Source of the DNA: CAZGRP01 sp964527995
Lineage (GTDB): Bacteria > Zhuqueibacterota > Zhuqueibacteria > Oceanimicrobiales > CAZGRP01
NCBI GenBank assembly: GCA_964527995.1
Contig: CAZGRP010000049.1
Location: forward strand, 1-31,804
Reading direction: 5' to 3'
DNA: 31,804 bases
Within the stretch, counting starts at the first letter, position 1; every line of letters begins with the position of its first letter. The notes beneath the pieces are model-generated. The model worked only from the letters and a program-made list of their open reading frames with translations. It made no database searches and was not told where the DNA came from. A program made the translations under genes and the position numbers. Shown one piece after another: positions 1-7,331 of the stretch.

Positions 1-99
1 GTGCGGCTTCCGTGAGCCTGGCACACCATCAGCCGAATCGGCCCCGCCTGAGTAGGCGCGGCAGCGACTCCTCAGGGGAGCCGTGCGGCCGCCGGAACG
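1..99. other. left edge, no gene seen
   Basis: This stretch lies downstream of the first minus-strand gene. It contains short GC-rich hairpin potential (CTCC/GGAG around 67-81 and CGCCT/AGGCG around 46-58) but no T-run on either side, so I do not call a terminator. No open frame with a credible start enters from the left edge. Confidence 0.4.
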
Positions 100-876
100 C
101 TACGCCACCTTACCGTTCGGGTGACGATCAAAGACAGCCGGATCGTAGAGAGGAACGATCAGGTCGGCCTCTTTTCGGATGCGATCGTAGGCGTGATAAT
201 GCTCCTCCAGACTCTCTGAGATGCCAAGGGGTCGATTCTGTTCGAAATTTGGGTACTTGAAAAAGACGTCCGACAGGCAGACGCGGCCTTTGGGCGTGTC
301 GATGACAAAGGCCATGGTGCTGCGATGATGACCGCCCACAAAAAAGGAGCGCACACCGGGCACAATCTCTTCGGTCTCATCCTCGAGCAGCCGCACCCGC
401 GGCCAGGCGTCGGTCACCAGATGAACCAGGATGTTTCGCGGCATGTAGATGTGACGCGGCAACTGCGGCACCACCGGGTCGGGAATGTGAAAATCAGCCC
501 ATCCTCGCTTCGACAGGCAGATTTCGGCATTCGGAAACAGGTCGATGTTACCGGTGGTATAGGCGGTCAGGGGTGTGATCAGGATGTGGCTGACCTCTTC
601 CGGTTCCACCCCGATCTTTGCCAGCGCCGCTTTCGGGCGTTCATCATCGGCCACGACCAGCTCGTGGCGCTCCTGCCACGCCATCCAGTGTTTGTTCAAG
701 TCGCCGTAGTCGAGGGGCGGCCCGGTGTTAATCAGGATGGTGCGCCCATGACCCCGAGCCACGCCGATGAGGAAGTAGAGCGGCTCCCACTCAAAGAGCT
801 TGTCCATCCAGTAGATCTCGCACCCCGGCACCTCCGTCTGCCCGACTTTCAGGATATCCAGACTGTACGACGCCAT
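100..876 (-). CDS. MBL-fold hydrolase-like protein lacking the metal motif
   Basis: 258 aa. The layout is that of a lactonase-like metallo-beta-lactamase-fold protein: an N-terminal strand with TILINTG near 46-52, a GNIDLFPNAEI segment near 109-119 that normally follows the metal motif, a GGHH near 181-184 and LSD at 201-203. The hallmark HxHxDH is replaced by TPLTAY at 101-106, so four expected metal or acid residues are gone, while one His and the bridging Asp remain. By family knowledge it is unlikely to be a normal dinuclear hydrolase. The start at 876 is preferred because GGAG lies about 6 nt upstream; an ATG at 903 is in frame but has weaker support. It is the last gene after two dehydrogenases, 33 nt downstream of the nearer one, so probably co-transcribed. 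Substrate unknown. Confidence 0.8.
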   Translation of the reverse strand: MASYSLDILKVGQTEVPGCEIYWMDKLFEWEPLYFLIGVARGHGRTILINTGPPLDYGDLNKHWMAWQERHELVVADDERPKAALAKIGVEPEEVSHILITPLTAYTTGNIDLFPNAEICLSKRGWADFHIPDPVVPQLPRHIYMPRNILVHLVTDAWPRVRLLEDETEEIVPGVRSFFVGGHHRSTMAFVIDTPKGRVCLSDVFFKYPNFEQNRPLGISESLEEHYHAYDRIRKEADLIVPLYDPAVFDRHPNGKVA

Positions 877-909
877 CCGTTTCTCCTTCTCCGTGGTGTC
901 CAACTCTCT

Positions 910-1689
910 TCAGCGATACCAAAGCGCCCGGGTCCAGATGCCGCCGTCGTGCGGGATGGTCGTCCCGGTGGTGTAACCGGCCTCATCGGACGCCAGAAAG
1001 GCGGCAATGGCGGCGATCTCCTCCACGGTGCCGATGCGGCCAAGTGGCACGGCATCGCAGAATTTCCGCATCACTTCCGGGTCGGCGAACTGTTCCCTGT
1101 TGATGTCGGTGAGCGCCCCCATCGAAGCAATGCAGTTGACAGTGATATTGTGCGGGGCGAACTCCATGGCCGCGGATTTGGCCAGCATGTTCATTCCAGC
1201 CTTGGCGACGCAGTAGGCGATCTGGTATGGCGCCGGGTATTTTTCCCCGGCCGAAGTGTTGAAGATCATGCGTCCCCCCTGGCCGCGTTCGACCATGTGC
1301 CGGCCGACGGTCTGGGTGACGAAGAAGGCACCGGTGAGGTCGACATCAAGCTGGCGGCGCCAGGCCTCTTCGGTGCACTCCAGCAGGCTCTGGAAGATGA
1401 CGATGCCGGCGTTATTGACCAGGATGTCGATGTGGTCGAAGTCGCGCAGCGCCGCGGCGACCGTCTCCTGGACATCCCGCAACACCGAGACATCCATTTT
1501 GTAGGCCTTGGACCCGCGGCCGAGGGTGCGAATCTCCGAAGCCGTGTTCTCGGCTGCCGGCCCGTCGATATCGCAGAGGATGACGTCGGCACCCTCGCGA
1601 GCGAATCGCAGGCCGATGGCCCTGCCGATGCCGCGGGCACCGCCGGTCACCAGGGCGATCTTGCCTTTCAGGCGTTCCAAATCAGGCAT
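910..1689 (-). CDS. SDR family NAD(P)-dependent oxidoreductase
   Basis: 259 aa, usual length for a classical short-chain dehydrogenase. Visible motifs: TGGARGIG cofactor loop at 15-22, an acidic D at about 40 after the second strand (suggesting NAD rather than NADP), NNAG at 92-95, and the catalytic triad S146, Y159 and K163 within YCVAK. The C-terminal TTGTTIPHDGG resembles the usual TGxxxxVDGG closing motif. A GTG at 1695 is in frame, but ATG at 1689 sits 5 nt after GGAGG and is the better start. It lies between another SDR and the MBL-like gene, all on the minus strand, which suggests one catabolic or modification pathway for a small hydroxy compound. The substrate cannot be read from sequence. 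Confidence 0.92.
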   Translation of the reverse strand: MPDLERLKGKIALVTGGARGIGRAIGLRFAREGADVILCDIDGPAAENTASEIRTLGRGSKAYKMDVSVLRDVQETVAAALRDFDHIDILVNNAGIVIFQSLLECTEEAWRRQLDVDLTGAFFVTQTVGRHMVERGQGGRMIFNTSAGEKYPAPYQIAYCVAKAGMNMLAKSAAMEFAPHNITVNCIASMGALTDINREQFADPEVMRKFCDAVPLGRIGTVEEIAAIAAFLASDEAGYTTGTTIPHDGGIWTRALWYR

Positions 1690-1719
1690 AGGCACCTCCG
1701 TTGATGGGCATCAGATGTC

Positions 1720-1761
1720 AGGAATCGGGTCCCAGGAACCAGAAGCGAGGAACCATCGGCC
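1720..1761. repeat. three imperfect 14-bp tandem units
   Basis: The word AGGAAYC starts at 1720, 1734 and 1748, an exact 14-bp period, in the gap between the two SDR genes. It abuts the stop codon of the upstream SDR. Only the first seven to eight bases of each unit are conserved, so it may be a decayed short repeat. Confidence 0.45.
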
Positions 1762-1762
1762 T

Positions 1763-2518
1763 TCAGCGGCTTGAGAAACCGCCGTCCACGATCAATGCCT
1801 GTCCAGTGATCCAACTTGCCTCGTCGCTGGCCAGGAAGAGAATAGCATTGGCGATATCGTCCGGCTGGCCGATGCGACCAAGCGGGTGGAGTTGATCGTA
1901 CTCGTCGCGCCGCTCTTCGAAGTCCGGTCGTTCCAGGCGCGCCATCTTCGTGTCGACCAGGCCAGGACAGACGCAGTTTGCCCGGACGCCCTTTCCTGCG
2001 ACATCCATGGCCACCGCACGGGTGAACGAAACCACCCCGCCCTTGCTGGCACAGTATGTGGCGTAACCGGGCGCGGCCACAAAGGCGAGTTGCGATGCCA
2101 CGTTGACGATACACCCGTGGCCGCTCTCCAGGTGCGGCAGAGCGTGTTTGATGACGAAGAAGACGCCCTTCAGGTTGACGTCCAGATCACGGTCCCACTC
2201 CGCCTCGGTCGTCTCGCGCAGATCTTCGCCGCGGCGGAGGACGCTGGCATTGTTCACAACGATGTCCAGCCCGCCAAACGTGCTCACCGCCGAATCGACC
2301 ATTCTGCGAACATCGGCTTCGATGGAGACGTCTCCCTGGCAGTACGCCGCCTTCCCTCCGGCATCCTTGACGGCGGCTACAACCCCGGCCAATGCTTCTT
2401 CGCGGCGACCGGTCACCATCACGGCAGCACCCTCGGCAGCAAACCGTTCCGCAGTGGCCCGGCCGATGCCGCTTCCGCCCCCCGTGATAAGCGCGACACG
2501 TCCTCTCAAACGGTCCAT
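1763..2518 (-). CDS. SDR family NADP(H)-type oxidoreductase
   Basis: 251 aa classical short-chain dehydrogenase. TGGGSGIG is at 12-19, TGRRE at 36-40 (a basic residue after the second strand, typical of NADP preference), NNAS at 89-92, catalytic S142, and Y155/K159 in YCASK. It ends with the normal TGQALIVDGG motif. The open frame extends upstream to 2641, but ATG 2518 begins right before the first Rossmann strand and has AAAGG about 10 nt upstream; a GTG two codons earlier is also possible. It is first in the apparent operon with the second SDR and the MBL-like gene. The pair differ in predicted cofactor, which would suit an oxidation/reduction couple on related substrates (inference). Confidence 0.92.
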   Translation of the reverse strand: MDRLRGRVALITGGGSGIGRATAERFAAEGAAVMVTGRREEALAGVVAAVKDAGGKAAYCQGDVSIEADVRRMVDSAVSTFGGLDIVVNNASVLRRGEDLRETTEAEWDRDLDVNLKGVFFVIKHALPHLESGHGCIVNVASQLAFVAAPGYATYCASKGGVVSFTRAVAMDVAGKGVRANCVCPGLVDTKMARLERPDFEERRDEYDQLHPLGRIGQPDDIANAILFLASDEASWITGQALIVDGGFSSR

Positions 2519-2697
2519 ATGCACGTAACCTTTCTTGTCGGAGATGGGTATCTTTGGTGACGACAGGGGAGCGAACGAATGGGGTAGAGAGTGGTGGCTG
2601 GGAACCCCGACGTCGAAAACGACATCGGGGTTGAAGGACACCTGGAGTTCCTGTCTCCACCGCCAGAGTGCGCGGCTGAACGGCCCGCGAGCACGTA

Positions 2698-2717
2698 ATC
2701 CCCATCGACATGGGGAT
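2698..2717. other. perfect hairpin, 8-bp stem
   Basis: ATCCCCAT, loop CGAC, ATGGGGAT. It lies about 180 nt upstream of the first SDR start, inside the predicted leader. No T-run follows on either strand, so it is not a standard terminator. It could be a leader structure or an operator. Confidence 0.45.
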
Positions 2718-2919
2718 GCACGCCGTCTTCAGGAGAGAGAAACAGTACCAGAGGCTGTTTGAAACGTCTCTTCACCGCCGCTGAGGCAGGTCCAGCCGAG
2801 CCCGCTTCGCTGCGCTGGCCATCGACGCGCGCCGGACTCTAAGATCGGTCCCCGGCCTGGGCGGCAAAGTCACCCGCCCGTACCCCGTGCATGCGCTTCG
2901 CCTTCCCCGTATGGCATCC

Positions 2920-2948
2920 AATGTAACGCAAAAAGGGCCGGTTTGCAA
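2920..2948 (-). promoter_or_regulatory. sigma70-type promoter for the SDR/MBL operon
   Basis: On the minus strand TTGCAA (2948-2943), a 17-nt spacer, then TACATT (2925-2920). Predicted start of transcription is near 2913. The -35 is overlapped by the palindrome CAAGAAGATTCTTG at 2946-2959, a plausible repressor site. Confidence 0.5.
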
Positions 2949-2959
2949 GAAGATTCTTG
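2946..2959. promoter_or_regulatory. palindrome overlapping the -35, possible operator
   Basis: CAAGAA GA TTCTTG, perfect 6-bp arms with a 2-bp centre. It shares three bases with the predicted -35 of the SDR operon promoter. Position suggests repression by a small dimeric regulator, but no regulator gene lies in the window next to it. Confidence 0.35.
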
Positions 2960-3116
2960 GTAGAAGAAGTCGCCGCCGCGGCAATGTCCGGCGGCGAGCA
3001 GCGGCAGAACGAGAACAACGCACGGGTGCCAGCCAAGGCGCGTTCGCCGCTGCGATATGCCGCGATCATGCGCAGTTGTCTGTGCCGCAGACGATGGCTT
3101 CCAGTTGGGCTGGCGC

Positions 3117-4289
3117 TCACTGGAGCCATGCCCAGTGGGGGCTGTAGTCGGCTGCCGGAGAGAAGGTCAGGCGCTTCAGATCGGCACCCTGCGCAGAGAT
3201 TGCATACAGGTCCCAGTCCTCGTCATCGCGGCGCCCGGCAAAGACAAGGCGGCTGCCGTCGTTGGACCAGGCTGGCGGTCCCACCTCGGCAAGGCCCGTC
3301 CTCAGCGTAGTTTCGTGCAAGCCTTCGCTGTCGATCAAAAAGATGGAACCCGGCGCCGTCTTCGATATGTAGGCAATGCGTTGGCCGTCAGGCGACCAAG
3401 CCGGCCAGGCGGGATCATGGCTCGGGGCGAACCTGGCGATTTCACCGCCACCACTGTGCACAATCGCCAACTGGGCACTCGGTGTGGCGCGTTTCACAAA
3501 GACAATCCGGTTGCGGCTGGACCAATCCGGCCACAGTCCGCCAAGCGTCGTGCTCAGGCGGATTTCCGGGTAGCCATCGACATCGAGCACGGCGACGATC
3601 AGGAAGCCGGAGAAGGTGCGCGTGCCGTAGGCCACTTTCAGACCACCCGGTGCCCAGCTCGGCGAGTTCTGTTGAAAGGGGTCCTGCGTCATCTGCTGCA
3701 CGAAGCGCCCGTCGGCGTGCATGATGTAGAGATCTCGACGCCGCGGCTCTGCCAGACTGTAGCGGACGAAGGCGATCCTCTGTGCGCTCGGCGACCAGAC
3801 AGGGTCGGCGTGACCGACATCCGCGGTGAACGTAAGCTGGCGCAGATCCGAGCCGTCGGGCTTCATCGTGAAGATCTCCGGATTGCCGTCCCGGTCGGAC
3901 ACAAAAACTACCCGCAACTGTTGCGCTGGCTGCCGATCGACCCGAAGGTGAACCACGCCCCGCCATTCGCGCCCGTCCGGGTCGACAGCCTTGCACGACA
4001 CTGCGTAGCTTCCAGGAGCATCCGGAGACTGCCACGCGACTTGCAGTCCCGTCACCGCCTGCAGTTCGCCGGCAGTGGCTTGCCACCGGTACGGAACCGC
4101 CATCAGAGCACGGTTCGGCGGCACCGCCGTCAGGGTGATCGTCTGGCCGGGAGAGACAAACACTCGTGAGGCAAGCACTTCAAAATACTGCGTGCGCGGG
4201 GGGTCAGGAGAGAGGGGGCTGCCACGCTCGCAGCCCAGGGAGGCGGTCAGGAGGCCGACTCCCAGCAGGAGGGGGAGTAGAGACTTCAT
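3117..4289 (-). CDS. TolB-like beta-propeller lipoprotein
   Basis: 390 aa. It starts with a signal peptide (MKSLLPLLLG, hydrophobic to residue 19) and a Cys at 20, an imperfect lipobox (SLGC) suggesting lipoprotein export. Residues about 35-125 form an Ig-like beta region (SPGQTITLTA). From about 128 to the end there are PD40/WD40-like blades as in TolB: FVSDRDGNPEIFTM, DPVWSPSAQRIAFV, PAWSPDGQRIAYI, PAWSNDGSRLVFAG and WDLYAISAQG. Such propellers usually bind proteins or glycans in the periplasm; there is no enzyme motif. The in-frame GTG at 4301 is less likely than ATG 4289. It stands alone, facing away from the MoxR operon, with no Pal or TolR genes nearby, so a Tol-Pal role is not supported by context. 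Confidence 0.85.
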   Translation of the reverse strand: MKSLLPLLLGVGLLTASLGCERGSPLSPDPPRTQYFEVLASRVFVSPGQTITLTAVPPNRALMAVPYRWQATAGELQAVTGLQVAWQSPDAPGSYAVSCKAVDPDGREWRGVVHLRVDRQPAQQLRVVFVSDRDGNPEIFTMKPDGSDLRQLTFTADVGHADPVWSPSAQRIAFVRYSLAEPRRRDLYIMHADGRFVQQMTQDPFQQNSPSWAPGGLKVAYGTRTFSGFLIVAVLDVDGYPEIRLSTTLGGLWPDWSSRNRIVFVKRATPSAQLAIVHSGGGEIARFAPSHDPAWPAWSPDGQRIAYISKTAPGSIFLIDSEGLHETTLRTGLAEVGPPAWSNDGSRLVFAGRRDDEDWDLYAISAQGADLKRLTFSPAADYSPHWAWLQ

Positions 4290-4577
4290 GGCTACCACCA
4301 CGGATACATCGTCCTACAACTCGAAGGCCTTGACAGAGGCACGCCGGTCGTTTGATACAATTGCGTTTAGCAGGCAGGATTGAACCGGCTGCGAAAAATT
4401 TTCATCCCTGAAAGTCCGCAAGCCCGCACAGCGTCAAGGCTGGTATTGCCTGGTGCAAAAACCCTTCCACAAGCAGGCCAGGTTCTTGCAGAAAACCACA
4501 AACGAATGGACGGCTGCGAAGCCGCCCGGATCACAGTGGCCGGGGATGGACCAGGCGACTGGATCACAATCATCCAC

Positions 4578-4751
4578 CTACCGGCGATGGCGTCCGCCCT
4601 TGATGGTTGTCCACCAGCGGAAATCAGTCTTCTTGAACGGAGAAAAAAAGGACCTCAGGCGCCGCTTCTTCTCGGGGGCGCCAGGGGATGATTGCGGCGA
4701 GTCGCGGCGATGTTTCCTGAAGGGCCTGGTTTTGTCGCTGGACTTGCTCAT
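4578..4751 (-). CDS. possible small basic protein, 57 aa
   Basis: A complete minus-strand frame too short for most gene callers. It begins MSKSSDKTRPFRKH and ends IKGGRHRR. About a third of residues are Lys or Arg, and there is a short aromatic stretch FRWW near 44-47. Third codon positions are mostly G or C (about three quarters by hand count), as in the neighbours, which favours coding. No clear ribosome binding site precedes the ATG and I recognise no family. It lies in a 689-bp gap, upstream of and in the same direction as the propeller lipoprotein. A chance frame is the main alternative. Confidence 0.3.
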   Translation of the reverse strand: MSKSSDKTRPFRKHRRDSPQSSPGAPEKKRRLRSFFSPFKKTDFRWWTTIKGGRHRR

Positions 4752-4844
4752 CGATGAGGGTTGTCGCCATCTTTCTGAATACGGGTCGGAAAAATTACAT
4801 CATCAATTTACACAAATGGCGGCCTGAGCGCAAGGGATAAAATA

Positions 4845-4873
4845 TTGACTTTGGGCAGTTGAATATGTAACTT
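4845..4873 (+). promoter_or_regulatory. weak promoter candidate for moxR-DUF58
   Basis: TTGACT at 4845-4850, a 17-nt spacer, then TAACTT at 4868-4873. The -35 is good but the -10 is poor; TATGTA at 4864-4869 is an alternative with wrong spacing. The AT-rich setting just upstream of ATG 4979 makes some promoter here likely. Confidence 0.3.
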
Positions 4874-4978
4874 GAAGTTTGAATTTGCACTTCAGATCGC
4901 CATGCGACCCGCACCTGTGCAGGGACGCAATCGCCGTGACCTGAAGAAGGACGCACCTGTAGCACGCCTGGAGGCGAA

Positions 4979-5983
4979 ATGGCAGTCGACATTCGAGAAA
5001 CGAGCGATCTCGCGGTCGTCGAACAGCTGAGGGAATCCTACCAACAGATCGTCGATGAAATCGGTAAGGTCATCATCGGCCAGCGGGACGTCATCGACCA
5101 ACTTTTGATCGCCCTCCTTGCCAAGGGGCATTGTCTTCTGGTCGGAGTACCCGGGCTGGCGAAGACTCTCCTGATCAGTACTCTGGCGCGCGTACTCAAT
5201 CTCAAGTTCAGCCGCATTCAGTTTACGCCCGACATGATGCCGTCGGACATCACAGGCACCGAGATCATCGAGGAGGATCATGCTACCGGCTACAAGCGAT
5301 TCAAGTTCGTCCATGGGCCGGTATTCGCCAACATCGTTCTCGCCGACGAGATCAACCGCACGCCTCCGAAGACCCAGGCCGCCCTCCTGCAGGCGATGCA
5401 GGAGCACGAAGTCACTGCCGCCGGCACCACCTACAAACTCGAAGAGCCCTTTTTCGTGCTCGCCACCCAGAACCCCATCGAGCAGGAAGGAACCTATCCC
5501 CTTCCCGAAGCCCAGTTGGACCGGTTCATGTTCAACCTCTGGGTCGATTATCCCTCAAAGGAAGAGGAAGCCGAGATCGTTCGTTCGACAACGAGTGCCT
5601 ATGAGGCAGAGCTGAGTGTGGTTTTAGACGCCCTGCAGATCTTGAAACTCCAGGACTTAGTCCGCCGGGTGCCGGTTTCCGATGCCGTCGTCGACTACGC
5701 TGTCAACCTCGTGCGCATGACCAGGCCAGGGTACAACGGCTCTCCCGAGTTTGTCCGCGATTGGATCAGTTGGGGCGCTGGACCGCGCGCGTCGCAATAC
5801 CTGATTCTCGGCGCCAAGACGCGCGCCGTCCTGCAAGGTCGCCCGACACCCGAAATCGAAGATGTCCGCGCCGTGGCCAAGCCGGTGCTGCGACACCGCA
5901 TCGTCACCAACTTCAACGCCGAGGCCGAGGGCATGAGCACGACGGACATCATCGACCGCCTCCTCCAGGACGGGAAACTGTAG
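4979..5983 (+). CDS. MoxR family AAA+ ATPase
   Basis: 334 aa, normal for MoxR. Walker A GVPGLAKT is at 56-63, Walker B VLADE at 120-124, sensor ATQNP at 162-166 and DRF at 181-183. MoxR ATPases act as cytoplasmic chaperones that mature or activate von Willebrand factor A proteins, often in cell-envelope stress or metal insertion. The start is set by GGAGG 4 nt before ATG. The stop TAG shares its last base with the GTG of the following DUF58 gene, so the two are almost certainly translated together. Confidence 0.95.
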   Translation: MAVDIRETSDLAVVEQLRESYQQIVDEIGKVIIGQRDVIDQLLIALLAKGHCLLVGVPGLAKTLLISTLARVLNLKFSRIQFTPDMMPSDITGTEIIEEDHATGYKRFKFVHGPVFANIVLADEINRTPPKTQAALLQAMQEHEVTAAGTTYKLEEPFFVLATQNPIEQEGTYPLPEAQLDRFMFNLWVDYPSKEEEAEIVRSTTSAYEAELSVVLDALQILKLQDLVRRVPVSDAVVDYAVNLVRMTRPGYNGSPEFVRDWISWGAGPRASQYLILGAKTRAVLQGRPTPEIEDVRAVAKPVLRHRIVTNFNAEAEGMSTTDIIDRLLQDGKL

Positions 5984-6894
5984 TGTCTGTCGACAAGAAA
6001 AGCGACTACCGGCGCTACCTCGACCCGGAGGTCCTGTCGAAGCTGAGATCCATGGACCTGCGCGCCCGGCTGGTGGTGGAAGGCTTTATCGCCGGCATGC
6101 ACAAGAGCCCCTACCATGGATTCAGTGTCGAGTTCGCCGAGCACCGCCAGTACATGCCTGGCGATGAAATCAAGCATGTCGACTGGAAAGTCTACGGCAA
6201 GACCGACCGCTACTATGTGAAGCAGTTTGAGGAGGAGACCAATCTCAAGGCCTACCTCTTGCTCGACACCTCCGCCTCGATGGGATTCGGCTCGGGCAAG
6301 GTAACCAAGCTGGAGTACGCCTCCTATCTGGCCGCTGCCCTGACCTTCCTGATGCTGCGCCAGCGCGACGCTGTCGGCCTGGTCACCTTTAACGACAAGA
6401 TCCGGCGCAATCTGCCGCCGCGGTCGATCACCAGCTACCTTCACCTGATTCTCAAAGAGCTCGACCGGGTGCGACCCGGCGAAAAGACCGACGTCGCCGA
6501 CACCCTCCACAACATCGCCGAGCGTGTCAAGCGCCGTGGGCTGGTCGTCCTCTTCTCCGACCTCCTGGATGAGCCGGCCCGGGTCATCTCCGGACTGAAG
6601 CACTTCCGTCACCGCAAACACGAGGTGATCGTCTTTCACATCATGGACCCGATGGAGCTGCGGTTCGACTTCACCTCCGACGCCGTGTTCCGCGATGTCG
6701 AGACGGGCGAACAGATCGCCACCCAGCCGGTTCACATCCGCAATGAGTACCGCCGCCAGGTACGGGCCTTCATCGACACGTACCGCCGTTCCTGCCGGGA
6801 AGACCGCATCGACTACGTCCTGCTCAATACCCGCGAGAACTTCGATCGGGCGCTGTTCCAGTATCTGATCAAACGCCGGCGCGTGGGAGGCTGA
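5983..6894 (+). CDS. DUF58 domain protein (vWA-like), MoxR partner
   Basis: 303 aa. It carries the DUF58 signature GDEIKHVDWK at 60-69 and a von Willebrand A-like MIDAS sequence DTSAS at 95-99. No membrane segment is apparent, so it is probably cytoplasmic. The GTG start overlaps the preceding stop by one base (TAGTG); a frame open as far back as 5761 only shadows moxR. In Bacteroidota-like genomes MoxR and DUF58 genes are usually followed by BatA/BatB vWA membrane proteins and TPR proteins. None follow here, and a terminator-like hairpin lies about 220 nt downstream. Confidence 0.93.
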   Translation: MSVDKKSDYRRYLDPEVLSKLRSMDLRARLVVEGFIAGMHKSPYHGFSVEFAEHRQYMPGDEIKHVDWKVYGKTDRYYVKQFEEETNLKAYLLLDTSASMGFGSGKVTKLEYASYLAAALTFLMLRQRDAVGLVTFNDKIRRNLPPRSITSYLHLILKELDRVRPGEKTDVADTLHNIAERVKRRGLVVLFSDLLDEPARVISGLKHFRHRKHEVIVFHIMDPMELRFDFTSDAVFRDVETGEQIATQPVHIRNEYRRQVRAFIDTYRRSCREDRIDYVLLNTRENFDRALFQYLIKRRRVGG

Positions 6895-7114
6895 GTTCGG
6901 AGGACACAGACGGGCTTCCAGGAAACGGGAACTTTCGCGGACCGTAGAGAATGAAATAATACGGACCGGGCGAAGGCTCAGGGCCTGGTCCCGGCATTCG
7001 AGGATGGCTTTCAGAAGGAATCGCTTCGGCCGAGCCCATCAACACGCGGCGGCATCAGGGACGGTGGCGGCCGATCAGCAGAAAAAAGAGATCGTGATGG
7101 GTTGTGCAAGATAG

Positions 7115-7140
7115 GGCCGGAGAGGGATCGCCGGCCTTTT
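7115..7140 (+). terminator. intrinsic terminator after moxR-DUF58
   Basis: GGCCGG, a 10-nt loop, CCGGCC, then TTTT. A GC-only 6-bp stem with an immediate short T-run, 220 nt after the DUF58 stop. Confidence 0.55.
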
Positions 7141-7185
7141 GTGCGTCAGGATGGCCGTTCAAGATCTTTCAGACTCTGACCGTAG

Positions 7186-7300
7186 AAAAACAAGAAGGCA
7201 TCGTCGTTCGGCAACTCCAGTGGTCTGCAGACATCAGGGACGAAGATCACTGCAGGGATGCAGTACCGGGTGAAGACCACTGGAAGGCGACGATGCCTTC
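7186..7300 (-). terminator. long nested inverted repeat, terminator-like on minus strand
   Basis: Outer arms 7194-7206 and 7288-7300 are perfect 13-bp complements (GAAGGCATCGTCG). Inner arms 7216-7226 and 7274-7284 are perfect 11-bp complements (TCCAGTGGTCT). An apical hairpin, ACTGCA/TGCAGT, is at 7249-7264. Read on the minus strand, the outer stem is followed by TTGTTTTT (7193-7186). It lies 31 nt after the ParA-like stop, so it probably ends that transcript, although it is far longer than an ordinary terminator. Confidence 0.55.
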
Positions 7301-7331
7301 CTTATTGTCCAGCCCTTCCCCCTTGCAGGCG

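Larger units (their letters stand above)
2519..3116. other. intergenic region upstream of the SDR operon
   Basis: No supported gene. It contains a minus-strand promoter candidate (2920-2948), a 14-bp palindrome overlapping its -35 (2946-2959) and an 8-bp-stem hairpin (2698-2717) inside the predicted 395-nt leader. Open frames here have no homology I recognise and no ribosome binding sites. Confidence 0.6.
4290..4978. other. intergenic region between lipoprotein and MoxR gene
   Basis: 689 bp between divergent genes. It holds one possible small basic ORF on the minus strand (4578-4751) and an AT-rich segment from about 4785 to 4890 with a weak plus-strand promoter. Longer plus-strand frames at 4380-4691 and 4453-4827 show no recognisable protein features and I leave them out. 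Confidence 0.5.
6895..7331. other. intergenic region between convergent genes
   Basis: 437 bp between the DUF58 gene (plus) and the ParA-like gene (minus). It contains a plus-strand terminator hairpin at 7115-7140 and a long nested inverted repeat at 7194-7300 whose T-run lies on the minus-strand side. No supported gene; the plus-strand frame at 7104-7529 runs antisense into the ParA-like gene. Confidence 0.6.

Noticed and set aside
325..1704. 459-codon plus-strand frame opposite the MBL and SDR genes
   Set aside because: It is antisense to two genes with full family motifs; typical shadow frame in GC-rich DNA.
4330..4361. TTGACA and TACAAT on the plus strand
   Set aside because: Spacer is 20 nt, too long, and the nearest downstream plus-strand gene begins more than 600 nt away.
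4453..4827. plus-strand frame of 124 codons upstream of moxR
   Set aside because: No recognisable domain, composition unlike a protein, no ribosome binding site, and it overlaps another frame of equal weakness.
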